From the NCBI GenBank assembly GCA_023954415.1, contig JAMLIB010000006.1, positions 180,470 to 244,469 of the forward strand: a stretch of 64,000 nucleotides of DNA, read 5' to 3'. The stretch is from Trueperaceae bacterium (GTDB taxonomy: Bacteria > Deinococcota > Deinococci > Deinococcales > Trueperaceae). A program made the translations under genes and the position numbers. Shown one piece after another: positions 1-7,592 of this stretch (position 1 is its first letter; each line of letters starts with the position of its first letter). Below the pieces are notes generated by a model, which made no database searches, was not told the origin of the DNA, and worked only from the letters and a program-made list of their open reading frames with translations.

Positions 1-558
1 CTCCAGGAGCGCCTCGACCTCGTCGTCGCTATAGGGGCGGCGTTTCTCCCACGCCGGCGTCGGGTCCTTGGCGACCCTGACGTCGTCGAACGGGCGCGCT
101 TCCGTCGCGCCCGCCCAGCGCAGGGCCTTGTAGAGCGTGCGAGCCGCGGCGAGCTTCACCTGTAAGGACGCCGGGCTGAGCGGTTCGTCCTTGGCGCCGT
201 CGGGTGCACGCTTGGTCTTGGCGGGCTGCAGAGCGGCCGGCGGCGGCCCGGCCTCGAGGCGCCGCATGTAGACCACGCCGGCGTCCCGGCTCGGGCGCAG
301 GAGGTTCTCGCCGGCCCAGGCCTCGACGAGGTCGAGGACGCCGCGCCGGTACGTGCGCAGCGTGTGCCGGCTGACCTTGGCGCCACGCGAACCGTGCAGG
401 AAGAGGTACGCTTCGGTCAGGGCCCAGAGCTGCTCGGCGTCGCGGTTAGCGGCCGCGCTGGCGGCTCTGCGCTTGAGCTCCTCGGGCGGCAGCGCGGCCC
501 AAGACTCGGCGCGGGCGAGCGTGTCGGTGCTGCGGGCGACTTCGATCTCCGGTCTCAT
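1..558 (-). CDS. Tyrosine recombinase (XerC/D-like), N-terminal part, cut by window edge
   Basis: Reading the minus strand from the ATG at 558 gives 186 codons without a stop up to the window edge. The protein has a helical core-binding region with the segment RHTLRTYRRGVLDLVEAWAG and ends in RRPYSDDEVEALL, the usual lead-in to the catalytic domain of phage-integrase family recombinases. The catalytic R-H-R-Y residues lie outside the window and cannot be checked. A TAAACT box sits 6 bases before the ATG and a dif-like palindrome lies 16-43 bases upstream. That context suggests either a chromosome-dimer resolvase of the single-Xer type or an integrase of a mobile element. The family call is firm; the Xer role is inference. 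Confidence 0.8.
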   Translation of the reverse strand, partial: MRPEIEVARSTDTLARAESWAALPPEELKRRAASAAANRDAEQLWALTEAYLFLHGSRGAKVSRHTLRTYRRGVLDLVEAWAGENLLRPSRDAGVVYMRRLEAGPPPAALQPAKTKRAPDGAKDEPLSPASLQVKLAAARTLYKALRWAGATEARPFDDVRVAKDPTPAWEKRRPYSDDEVEALLE

Positions 559-564
559 GGTGGG

Positions 565-570
565 AGTTTA
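565..570 (-). promoter_or_regulatory. -10 box of the recombinase gene, leaderless type
   Basis: On the minus strand TAAACT lies 6 bases before the ATG at 558, so transcription would start at or next to the start codon. The same spacing recurs at many genes in this window. Confidence 0.45.
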
Positions 571-573
571 GCA

Positions 574-601
574 GAGTCTGATAAGACGAGTTATCAGGTT
601 T
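574..601. other. dif-like Xer recombination site (candidate)
   Basis: The 28 bases can be read as an 11-bp arm ending GATAA, a 6-bp centre (GACGAG) and an 11-bp arm starting TTATC. The inner palindrome CTGATAA-N6-TTATCAG is perfect. The ATAA-N6-TTAT core and the 11-6-11 layout match the general form of bacterial dif sites. It lies immediately upstream of a tyrosine recombinase gene, as in single-Xer systems where dif adjoins the recombinase. Alternatives are an autoregulatory operator over the -35 region of the recombinase, or a weak hairpin followed by a T-run on the plus strand. Confidence 0.45.
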
Positions 602-719
602 TTTACTCGGGTCGCTCTCCGCAAGCCCTCGTGTTCGAACCTCCCCGCTCCCGTGAAGCGGCCGTCAGACGGATTACCCATTAGTGACGATTGCGCTACA
701 GTGTCACCCTTCTTCATGG

Positions 720-815
720 TTACCTGATGGCAGGCTGCTTGGAGAATTCGGCGAGGTGCTCGACGCCGGCCCGCAAGTGTTGGCCATTGAACGTCACATA
801 GAGGTCTGAGTCATA
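720..815 (-). pseudogene. Possible orphan C-terminal coding fragment
   Basis: Between the recombinase and the J-domain gene, one minus-strand frame reads YDSDLYVTFNGQHLRAGVEH and continues to a stop at 720-722. The composition looks protein-like and has no start of its own. I do not recognise the family. It could be the tail of a gene destroyed by insertion, or chance. Apart from this and the dif-like site, the 559-829 stretch holds nothing I can name. Confidence 0.2.
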
Positions 816-829
816 ACTTTGGGACTGAA

Positions 830-2239
830 ATGAATGATCTTGCTGCTAGGCATCTGCGAGAACTTGACCTTGAACCGACCGCAACAGTGTCCGATATCAA
901 ACGGGCATTTAGGCAGCTGGCACTCGTATGGCATCCCGACCGCTTCTCTGGCAATGAGCAGTTGCGGGCCGCGGCCGAGCGAAAGATGGCCAGAATCAAC
1001 GCGGCTCGGGCATGGCTTCTTGACAACCTGAGCGAATGGGGACCTCAGGCTCAGGAACCGCGACCAAGCCATACCTCTGGTCCGCACGCCGGGGCAGGCA
1101 AGCCGCATGCAGCACAACCTAAGACGGGACCTCGATACCCGGGATCGCATCACCCGCCAACCCAGCCGAGCTCCACAACGTCCAAACATCCATCGAAGCG
1201 AGGACCAAGCCTCGGCGGTATTCTTTTCATTGTCGCACTCATTTCTGTCCCTACGATTCGAGCACTGTCAGGCAGTGGATCCAACTCGGGGACCACGTAC
1301 CAGCCCGCTCCTAGATCAAGTACTACGCCGTCAGCCGTGCCGCGGGCTCGGTTTCCGACCAACACAGTCCCCACAATGCCTACCTTCCCATCGACCAGTG
1401 GAGTTCAGCCCACCGTCGGGCAATCGGCTTCAGAAGTCACACCGGCGTCTTCAAGTACCCTCGCCACAGAGCCAGCGCCGTTCGGGTCGTCTTCGACTGC
1501 CCAAACTCACTCTGTAGTCGTGGTTCCCGGAGACTCGCTTTGGCAGATTGCTCAGGCCAATGGTGTCGCAGTAGACGACATCATTCGGGCTAACGGTCTT
1601 ACCAGCACTGTCATTGTGCCAGGGCAAGTCTTGAACGTTCCGAGTCGTGAGGCACAAGCGTCAGTACCCCTCCAACCTTCTTCAGGTGACAGTGCAGTTC
1701 GTCAACCAGACGCATCAAGCCCAAATAGTCTGCAGCCAATGGCAACAGAGTCCAGTCCTCCGGTCGCTACCGAGGCACTTCCGTCCGTGCCGTCCCAACC
1801 TGCTGAGCCCCAGGCTAGCAGTACTCCTCCAAGTGTAACAGTCGCGCCGCTTGGTGAGCCCACTGAGTCCCCGCCTGCAGGCCTCCCGATTGCAGGGACC
1901 GCGAGTGACTCCGCATCACCGCCCGTGGGTGCAAGGGCCGCCCAGACTGCTCCCAGTAGCCTTCTCGATTCGAGGACTTCTGAAGCAGTTCCTCTTGGAG
2001 ATGCCGCAAGTAGCAGCGGAGTACCTGCCGCAGGGACCGCTGCATCGGCGGCAGGGGCTGAGTCGACTATTACGCCGGAGTCGCCATCCGCAATTGCGGC
2101 TGCCCTCTCCCCCGACCTCTCAAGCTTCACCGCAGAAGAACGCCGCATCATCGAAAGCCAATGCTCCAGCGCACGGTCCCTCCGAGGCCTAGCCGCCTAC
2201 AACCAATGCCTAATCAGTCAGTTGACCGACCTTCAGTGA
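830..2239 (+). CDS. J-domain / transmembrane / LysM protein
   Basis: This 469-residue protein starts with a J-domain (residues 1-68, HPD motif at 35-37), which normally stimulates DnaK-type Hsp70 ATPase. A basic Pro/Ser linker follows, then one membrane segment (about 127-147), a long Ser/Thr/Pro/Ala-rich stretch and a LysM domain (about 227-272, VPGDSLWQIAQANGVAVDDI), which binds peptidoglycan. More low-complexity sequence leads to a short C-terminal motif with two cysteines (ESQCSSARSLRG and YNQCL, about 440-465). The predicted topology puts the J-domain in the cytosol and LysM outside. GC is clearly lower than in neighbouring genes, which suggests transfer. No good Shine-Dalgarno precedes the ATG. 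The domain calls are secure; the cellular role is unknown. Confidence 0.85.
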   Translation: MNDLAARHLRELDLEPTATVSDIKRAFRQLALVWHPDRFSGNEQLRAAAERKMARINAARAWLLDNLSEWGPQAQEPRPSHTSGPHAGAGKPHAAQPKTGPRYPGSHHPPTQPSSTTSKHPSKRGPSLGGILFIVALISVPTIRALSGSGSNSGTTYQPAPRSSTTPSAVPRARFPTNTVPTMPTFPSTSGVQPTVGQSASEVTPASSSTLATEPAPFGSSSTAQTHSVVVVPGDSLWQIAQANGVAVDDIIRANGLTSTVIVPGQVLNVPSREAQASVPLQPSSGDSAVRQPDASSPNSLQPMATESSPPVATEALPSVPSQPAEPQASSTPPSVTVAPLGEPTESPPAGLPIAGTASDSASPPVGARAAQTAPSSLLDSRTSEAVPLGDAASSSGVPAAGTAASAAGAESTITPESPSAIAAALSPDLSSFTAEERRIIESQCSSARSLRGLAAYNQCLISQLTDLQ

Positions 2240-2474
2240 CGAAGCGAGTTCCGCATAGCAACGTTGTGGCACTCATGGAGCCGGCTTCACGCTGAGGGCC
2301 CGGCAATCTTGTACAGTCCAACAACGATAGTCTCGAAGACTCAGTTGCGAGAATCCAGTAAGGAGCGCCCATGAGCCTGTAGGAATGGGACTAAGGAGAA
2401 GTCGCGTTTCGGCAGCCAGACGGCTATCACTGTCGTAGAACATGGAGTGAAGTAACCGAGTACTAGAACATGTC
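2240..2474. other. Non-coding stretch, nothing recognised
   Basis: This lower-GC stretch lies between the J-domain gene and the restriction-modification remnant. I see no credible gene, RNA or strong hairpin in it. Confidence 0.4.
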
Positions 2475-2630
2475 GTGCATGAATCGTCGGCCAGCTTAGG
2501 CTTCACCGCCAAGCTCTGGGCTGCCGCTGGCTCCCTGCTCAACGACATGGACACTGCCCAGTAGAAGCACGACGTCCTCGGCCCCGCCTTCCTCGAGTGA
2601 ATCTCCGAGGATTTTGCAGCCGAGTAAGGA
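2475..2630 (+). pseudogene. Decayed 5' end of hsdM (type I methyltransferase)
   Basis: From a GTG at 2475 the frame reads LGFTAKLWAAAGSLLNDMDT, then meets a stop in the middle of the conserved start of HsdM (family pattern LGFEAKLW...[26 protein letters not shown]). After the stop the same frame continues KHDVLGPAFLE, another stop, then ISEDFAAE. This gives an almost gapless match interrupted by at least two nonsense codons. Nothing after about 2630 resembles hsdM, so the rest of hsdM, any hsdS and the 5' part of hsdR are gone. The identification rests on remembered family sequence. Confidence 0.7.
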
Positions 2631-2645
2631 GTTAGCTCCCCGGAG

Positions 2646-4544
2646 GTGGGACGATGGGTTTTGAGAGTTGGTTGTCGGAACTGTTTGACAAGGACGTCTC
2701 TGATCGCCGGGGAGGAGCGAACGCGCGAGGTCTTCGGCGATTACGTGTCGATCTACAACTTCCGCCAATCCATCGAGGACAAGGCCACCGTTCCCCTCTA
2801 CTACGAGAACCGGTCGCCTGAGGTGCAGCTCGTCAACCCCGACTTCAACCGCGACATGGAGAGGATCCTCGAGGAGGCCGCACTCGACCAAGACCAAGAG
2901 CAGCGCCTGGCCCGGGAGTTCGGGCGTGAGTACCACCTGATTACCGACGACGACCGGCTCGACACTATCGCTACCGACCTGGTCGACCACTTCGTGTCGC
3001 GCGGCTACCATGGCAAGGCGATGGTGGTCTCCATCGACAAAGCCACCGCCGTGAAGATGTTCGACAAGGTTCAGGCGGAGTGGCAGCGCCGTATCGACAC
3101 GCTAAGTGCCGACGTCAGTGCCGCCGCAGGTGAACATCGCCAGGCACTAACGGACAAGCTGTTCGAGATGACCGACACCAACATGGCGGTAGTGGTCTCC
3201 CCTTCCCGGAACGAGATCGCCGACATGAGGGCCAAGGGCGTCGACATCGAGCCGCACCGCAGGCGGATGGTGGCAGAAGACCTCGACGGGAAGTTCAAGG
3301 ACCCCAGCGACCCGCTGCGGATCGTGTTCCTGTGCGCCATGTGGCTGACCGGCTTCGACGCACCCGCCACCTCGACCATCTACCTCGACAAGCCGATGCG
3401 CAACCACACCCTCATGCAGACCATCGCACGCGCCAACCGCGTGATGGCCGGTAAGCAGGCTGGCGAGATCATCGACTACATCGGCGTGTTCCGCAACTTA
3501 CAGGACGCGTTGGCACTGTACGGGTCCGGGTCTGGCGGGGGCGTCGAGCCGGGTGACCTTCCCGTGGAGGCCAAGGAGGAGCAGGCAGAGGACTTAGCAG
3601 GGATGCTCGCTGACGTCGAAGATCATGCCAGTGCCCACGGCGTGAACCTCAAGCAGGGCATCGGTGTAGCCGGGTTCGACTGGGTCGCGTGGCTGGCAGG
3701 AGCCGCCGAAAAGCTCCTCGTCTCCGACGAGGTTCGCAGGGGCTTCCTCGCCCGCGCGGACCTATGCGCCGGCCAGTGGAAGGCGGTCAAACCGCACCCA
3801 GCCGCCACCGACGCCCAGCCGCTCATGTCCGTCATCGTGAGGCTGGCCCAACGGATCCGCATGGTGACCGGCAAACCCGACATCTCTGGGGTCATGGCGT
3901 CTGTCGAACGGCTGCTCCAGGAATCGGTCGACGCGATGCCGTTCGTGATCGACCCAGCAGAAACGGCACGGTTCGACCTGAGCGAGGTCGACTTCGACGC
4001 CCTCGCCGAACTGTTCGCACAGGGCAAGCGGCACACCGCGGCAGCACCCCTACAGGCCACGCTCGAGCAGCGCCTCGCACGGATGGTGCGCGAGAGCCCA
4101 AGCCGGATCGAGTTCGCCGAGAAACTACAGGAGGTCATCGACCGCTACAACGAGGGTTCCAAGAACATCGAGTCGTTCTTCGAGGAGCTCAAGGCTCTGG
4201 CGGGTTCATTGAGCGAAGAGGATCAGCGGGCGGTACGGGAGGAGCTTTCAGAGGAGGAGCTCGCCGTGTTCGACCTCCTCATCAAGCCAGACCCGACCCT
4301 CACCATGGCGCAGGAGGCGATGGTCAAGAAGGTCGCCCGGGACCTCGTCTACAAGCTCAAGTGCGACCTCCCCGTGCTCGACTGGAAGCAGCGGCAGGCG
4401 ACCCTGGCTGCCGTGAAGGTAGAGACGCTCGACGAGTGCCTACCAGACGTGTACGACCGGGCGCTGTTCGCTCGGAAGTCGGCCGCTGTGTTCGAGCACG
4501 TGTTTGCGGCTTACGAAAGTGGCGGCCGGTCCATCTATGGGTAG
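2646..4544 (+). pseudogene. hsdR: hsdR remnant: C-terminal part of a type I restriction endonuclease
   Basis: An open frame of 632 codons (GTG at 2646) matches only the C-terminal part of HsdR. Homology starts abruptly at about residue 19 (LIAGEERTREVFGDYVSIYN), which normally lies in mid-protein. The nuclease domain and the first helicase motifs (Walker A, DEAD box) are absent. The second RecA-like half is present with TGFDAP (235-240) and ARANRV (261-266), followed by the complete HsdR C-terminal helical domain ending RSIYG. A GGAGG and an ATG at 2653 in another frame precede it, suggesting that a different gene start was fused here by the deletion. It cannot be an active restriction enzyme, though the fragment might still be translated. 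Confidence 0.85.
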
Positions 4545-4601
4545 GCGACTTCGATGTAGGGAGCCGTCGCTGGAACGCCCCCGGCCGTCGGGAAGCGTTC
4601 G

Positions 4602-4706
4602 GGATCGTGGCCGCACGCGCCCAACGCCTTCCGCGACTGCAAGTACCTGGCGTACGGGAACTACGCCATCGACTACGATTGCGCCACCCGCACCATCCGC
4701 TGGTTC
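4602..4706 (+). pseudogene. Orphan fragment of a CocE/NonD-type hydrolase gene
   Basis: In one plus frame these bases encode GSWPHAPNAFRDCKYLAYGN followed by a segment ending TRTIRWF. It aligns without gaps with residues 431-465 of the intact hydrolase at 24122-26275 (GPWPHGLNAFRDCMDLEYGD, ending TRTIRWF), with 25 of 35 residues identical. This includes the catalytic histidine region. The surrounding frame has no other hydrolase sequence and no start. It is a decayed piece of a paralogue. Confidence 0.75.
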
Positions 4707-4733
4707 GGCGCGAACGCGAATGTGCCGCCTCGG

Positions 4734-4753
4734 GGGAGTCGAACTCGACTCCC
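4734..4753. repeat. Perfect palindrome GGGAGTCGA-N2-TCGACTCCC
   Basis: Two 9-base arms are separated by two bases (or a 7-bp stem with a 6-base loop). It lies just after the hydrolase fragment and before the frameshifted gene. No T-run follows, so it is a poor intrinsic terminator; it may be a protein-binding site or the edge of a lost element. Confidence 0.5.
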
Positions 4754-4865
4754 TAGAAACCACTGAATATCCAGGCCGGTCGGCTGATGTCGACTGTCCG
4801 CGTCAGCTGCCGCTGTTGCCGGCGCAACTCGATGGATGGAATCTGCATTCGATGCGCAAACGTTC

Positions 4866-4871
4866 TATCGT
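4866..4871 (+). promoter_or_regulatory. -10 box TATCGT, 5 bases before the start codon
   Basis: TATCGT followed by CTAGC and ATG at 4877 fits the leaderless promoter pattern seen elsewhere here. It favours 4877 over the in-frame upstream ATG at 4787. Confidence 0.4.
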
Positions 4872-4876
4872 CTAGC

Positions 4877-5555
4877 ATGGCTGACCCAACGAACGACGAT
4901 GACCAGAATCCTTTCGATCGGGATCCATACGATGATAAGCACTATGAAAGCGTGGAGAGCTTCGTGAGCCTTCTTAGAGCCTTTGGTTACCTAGTCCAGG
5001 ATGGTGAAGACTCGGCATTTACTGTCGTAGCCGATAGCGATCAACCGCCTATCGCGATCTACACTCTTGGCCAGTTCGTACATGAGGCGGTGAACCGGGG
5101 ATTGTTTGACGGTGAGGTCGCGGGTTCTGACGGCCACGGCCACCCGCTCTCGGCAACTCTGTTCCGTAGCAACAATGCTCGTAACATCTCGCATAAGACT
5201 CCGCTCTGGCAGTTGGCCAAGGAACCCGTCGACTATTTCCGGCCTGTCAACGACTTACGAGTGGTCATCATCAGCTTCGCTTTCGATACTCCCGAAGGAA
5301 TCCTTTCCGGTTCGAGTCGACGAGCAAGATGTGCTGGAATCCGATCTTGAGGACAGCGATCTGAGACAGGTGTGGCTCAACATCTTCGACCTCGAGTTCG
5401 ACCTGGCGCGTGGCTTGGCAGACGAGCACATCATCGTGCACTGCGTTTCGCCTAAGGACAAAGGCTATCCCGGGGACCGTCAGTACTTCCTCATGGAATT
5501 GGATGCCTTCGAAGCGCTAAGAATCCCGGACGAGTGGCGAATTGGTGTGAACTGA
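4877..5555 (+). pseudogene. Unknown protein gene interrupted by a frameshift
   Basis: The first frame (ATG 4877) runs to a stop at 5348-5350 and encodes an acidic protein beginning MADPTNDDDQNPFDRDPYDD. Near 5295-5325 protein-like sequence jumps to the +1 frame, which reads VRVDEQDVLESDLEDSDLRQ and continues to a stop at 5553-5555. The joined product would be about 225 residues. The first frame after the jump is arginine-rich nonsense, so an indel (or, less likely, programmed +1 shifting) is the best reading. I do not recognise the family, and no signal peptide or membrane segment is visible. Codon use and GC are lower than in the core genes. Confidence 0.55.
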
Positions 5556-5711
5556 CCCTTGACCGCCTCAAGCGACCGCGCGGCGCCACGGTTTCTCTAA
5601 GAGGGCGTTCGGCGCCGGCTCCAGTCCGGTCTCAATCGCGTCTGCAGGAGTGCGGGCAAGGATAGAAGCCTAAAGAAGCCCGGCAGCTGACGAGCTCGCC
5701 GCAGATCTGAT

Positions 5712-5727
5712 GTAGCCTATAGGCTAC
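5712..5727. promoter_or_regulatory. Palindromic operator GTAGCCTATAGGCTAC
   Basis: This perfect 16-base palindrome ends 9 bases before the toxin ATG and overlaps a TACGTT -10-like box (5725-5730). The position is typical for self-repression of a toxin-antitoxin pair by its HTH antitoxin. Confidence 0.65.
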
Positions 5728-5736
5728 GTTTGCGGG

Positions 5737-6033
5737 ATGCGCCTTGAGTCTACCCGCGAGTACCGGGCCTGGTTAGAGGGTCTGGCCGACGTTGAAGGTC
5801 GGTGGAGGATTCTCCGGCGGATCAACCGGCTCATCGAGGGTCACCCGGGCTCGCATCGGTACTTAGGGAAGGGGTTGTTCGAGTTGAAGATCGACGTTGG
5901 CCCCGGCTACCGCGTCTACTATTCGCTCCACGGTTCGAGCCGCCTGGTTCTACTCGCAGGTGGGGACAAGAGCACCCAGACCAGAGACATCGCAAAGGCG
6001 ACGGAGTTGAGTCGCCTGTTTCGGGAGGCGTAG
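5737..6033 (+). CDS. RelE/HigB-type toxin (addiction module killer protein)
   Basis: The 98-residue basic protein has the RelE/ParE fold signature of the 'addiction module killer' subfamily: an N-terminal strand with TREYRAWLEGL, two helices, then LFELKIDVGPGYRVYYSLHG and LVLLAGGDKSTQTRDIAKA. Members usually cleave mRNA at the ribosome. It precedes its antitoxin (2-base gap), the toxin-first order usual for this HigBA-like group. A TACGTT box 6 bases upstream suggests a leaderless transcript under the palindromic operator at 5712-5727. The gene appears intact. Confidence 0.85.
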   Translation: MRLESTREYRAWLEGLADVEGRWRILRRINRLIEGHPGSHRYLGKGLFELKIDVGPGYRVYYSLHGSSRLVLLAGGDKSTQTRDIAKATELSRLFREA

Positions 6034-6035
6034 GC

Positions 6036-6386
6036 ATGGCGATTCCCAGCAAGAAGGCTATAGAGGAGCTTGGGCTTCTCCCGTACGACGTTATCGATTA
6101 CTTGCAGACGCCGGAGGATCGCGCGGGGTACCTAGACGTCTGGCTCGAAGAGTCCCCCGAGGACATTCGAGGCCTATCGCGTGTCATCGGAGACATTGCC
6201 CGTGCCAAAGGAATGACCGAGGTCGCGGCCGCGGCTGGCCTGAACCGCGAGAGCCTCTACCGCGCGCTCAGCGAGAAGGGAAACCCGAGCCTGGCAACCG
6301 TCATGAAGGTACTGATCGCTTTGGGGATCCGACTGAGGGCCGAGGTGGTGAGCCCGGAGAGCCCGGACCCCCCTACCGTCAAGTAG
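6036..6386 (+). CDS. HTH antitoxin of the RelE/HigB module
   Basis: The 116-residue protein follows the toxin after two bases; GGAGGCG of the toxin end serves as its ribosome-binding site. The C-terminal half is an XRE-like helix-turn-helix of the addiction-module antidote family (about residues 58-100: ARAKGMTEVAAAAGLNRESL, then NPSLATVMKVLIALGIRLR). The N-terminal part (PYDVIDYLQTPEDRAGYLD) is the usual toxin-binding region. It should neutralise the toxin and bind the upstream palindrome. Confidence 0.85.
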   Translation: MAIPSKKAIEELGLLPYDVIDYLQTPEDRAGYLDVWLEESPEDIRGLSRVIGDIARAKGMTEVAAAAGLNRESLYRALSEKGNPSLATVMKVLIALGIRLRAEVVSPESPDPPTVK

Positions 6387-6511
6387 CTCGCTGGTCACGT
6401 GCCCCGCGTAGCAGGGTCAACCAGCCCGGCTTTCCCGGCGAGTCACCGAGAAGCAGACCGGGGCATCTTGAGGTGCCTCCACAAGACTCTGTCCTCGTCT
6501 CACTCTTTACC

Positions 6512-6532
6512 GTCTACCAAGATTTGGTAGAC
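6512..6532. promoter_or_regulatory. vapBC operator GTCTACCAA-N3-TTGGTAGAC with overlapping promoter
   Basis: A perfect 9+9 inverted repeat ends 7 bases before vapB. Its right arm contains a TAGACT -10 box (6528-6533) six bases from the ATG, and a TTTACC -35-like box (6506-6511) lies 16 bases before that. A third copy of the half-site (TCTACCA, 6534-6540) touches the start codon. Binding of VapB/VapBC here would block the promoter. Confidence 0.65.
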
Positions 6533-6539
6533 TTCTACC

Positions 6540-6818
6540 ATGAGCCTCAACATCAAGAACCCCAGGACCACAGCCTTGGTGCGCGAGCTCGCTGAGCGCA
6601 CGGGCACGTCCCAAACGCAAGCCGTGGAGGCCGCCGTCATCGAACGGCTCGCCGCGCTCGACGCAGACCATGCGAACGGCTCTGCGACCAAGGAGGCGAA
6701 GCTCCGAACCGCTTCTGCCCTGCTGAACCGGATCCGCGACGACCTCTCCGAAGATACCCGCAGCGAACTGCGATCCGCGGAGTCGGAACTCTACGATGAA
6801 GCCGGCCTTCCCAGATGA
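6540..6818 (+). CDS. vapB: VapB-type antitoxin
   Basis: This 92-residue protein belongs to the VapB/Psk-like transcription-factor antitoxins. It starts with the ribbon-helix-helix region MSLNIKNPRTTALVRELAER and TGTSQTQAVEAAVIERLAAL, then has a helical tail (LRTASALLNRIRDDLSEDTR) that would occupy the toxin groove. The stop overlaps the toxin start (ATGA). It should act as antitoxin and autorepressor. Confidence 0.88.
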   Translation: MSLNIKNPRTTALVRELAERTGTSQTQAVEAAVIERLAALDADHANGSATKEAKLRTASALLNRIRDDLSEDTRSELRSAESELYDEAGLPR

Positions 6819-7228
6819 TCCTCGACACGTCGGCGATCTTGGCGATCATCCGAGGCGAGGCTGGCGCTGAGCGCCTGGAAGAGCTCATAGCCGCCCAGGC
6901 AGCACCTCGCATGTCCGCGGCCACCGCGGTGGAGCTCAACGCCGTCATCACGCGCCGCCTGCCACCGGAGAAAGTTCGTCTGGTAAGTCGCCTGCTACGG
7001 GCCTGGAACGTCGAGATCGTGTCGTTCGACGAGGAGCAGTCGAAGATCGCGAGTCGCGCGTACGCCGATTACGGTAAAGGCAGCGGGCACCCCGCCCAGC
7101 TCAACCTCGGCGACTGCTTCTCTTACGCGTTGGCAGCCGCGACAAGCTTGCCCCTACTGTTCGTCGGCTCGGACTTCAGCCACACCGACGTGGAGCCCGC
7201 CTATTCGACCCCAGCAGACCCGCTGTAG
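6815..7228 (+). CDS. vapC: VapC toxin, PIN-domain ribonuclease
   Basis: The 137-residue PIN-domain protein opens with MILDTSAILAIIRGE, carrying the first catalytic Asp, then has Glu in ATAVELNAVI and the later acidic residues in LGDCFSYALA and FVGSDFSHTDVE. These form the Mg-dependent RNase site of VapC toxins, which usually cut tRNA or rRNA. It overlaps vapB by four bases. The full length is normal for the family. A second, 67-base copy of its 3' end lies at 8089-8155. Confidence 0.9.
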   Translation: MILDTSAILAIIRGEAGAERLEELIAAQAAPRMSAATAVELNAVITRRLPPEKVRLVSRLLRAWNVEIVSFDEEQSKIASRAYADYGKGSGHPAQLNLGDCFSYALAAATSLPLLFVGSDFSHTDVEPAYSTPADPL

Positions 7229-7275
7229 CCGCGAACTGGCGGTCCGCGCCGGCTAGGTCGGCCGCTACATGGACC

Positions 7276-7336
7276 GCTGCGGCTCCGCGCGGTTGGCTCG
7301 CCTCTGCACGCCGACGCCAGCCGCGAGCGAAGCGAA
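7276..7336 (-). pseudogene. Duplicated internal fragment of the nfeD gene
   Basis: These 61 bases match 8430-8490, inside the nfeD gene, at 57 of 61 positions in the same orientation. No start or open frame accompanies the piece. Together with the repeated vapC tail it marks a local duplication in which most of the second nfeD copy was lost. Confidence 0.8.
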
Positions 7337-7592
7337 TAGGGCTTGGCGCGTTCAGGTCCATGCGGAATGTGCAACGCGAGCGACCGATCGACATAGCAAG
7401 ACATCGCAAGAACACCCACCTACTAGCATCGCTCACCCCCTCATTCAAGTATCACGTCGACCCCGACGACTTGCACAGGATGCAGTGTTGTCTGCAGCAT
7501 GGGTGGCGGCGTGAGCGCACACTAGGCTTCTACCTATTGAGGGAAGTGGTGCGAATCCTGTCTACTGAGCTCACCGCTAAGGGAGGCCAAGA
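7337..7592. other. Stretch without a recognised gene
   Basis: Between the nfeD fragment and the small antitoxin gene I find no protein or RNA that I can support. Only the ribosome-binding site GGGAGG (7581-7586) of the next gene is clear. Confidence 0.4.

Noticed and set aside
630..665. GTTCGAA with flanking GC sequence, resembling a tRNA T-arm or integration site
   Set aside because: The flanking bases do not form the 5-bp T-stem and no acceptor, D or anticodon arms are present.
2273..2554. A 93-codon minus-strand frame over the hsdM remnant
   Set aside because: It overlaps the recognised hsdM relic on the other strand and has no family match or start signal.
4787..4876. In-frame upstream start with a Cys-rich leader resembling a zinc ribbon
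   Set aside because: No ribosome-binding site or promoter precedes it, spacing of the cysteines is irregular, and the 4877 start has a -10 box at leaderless distance.
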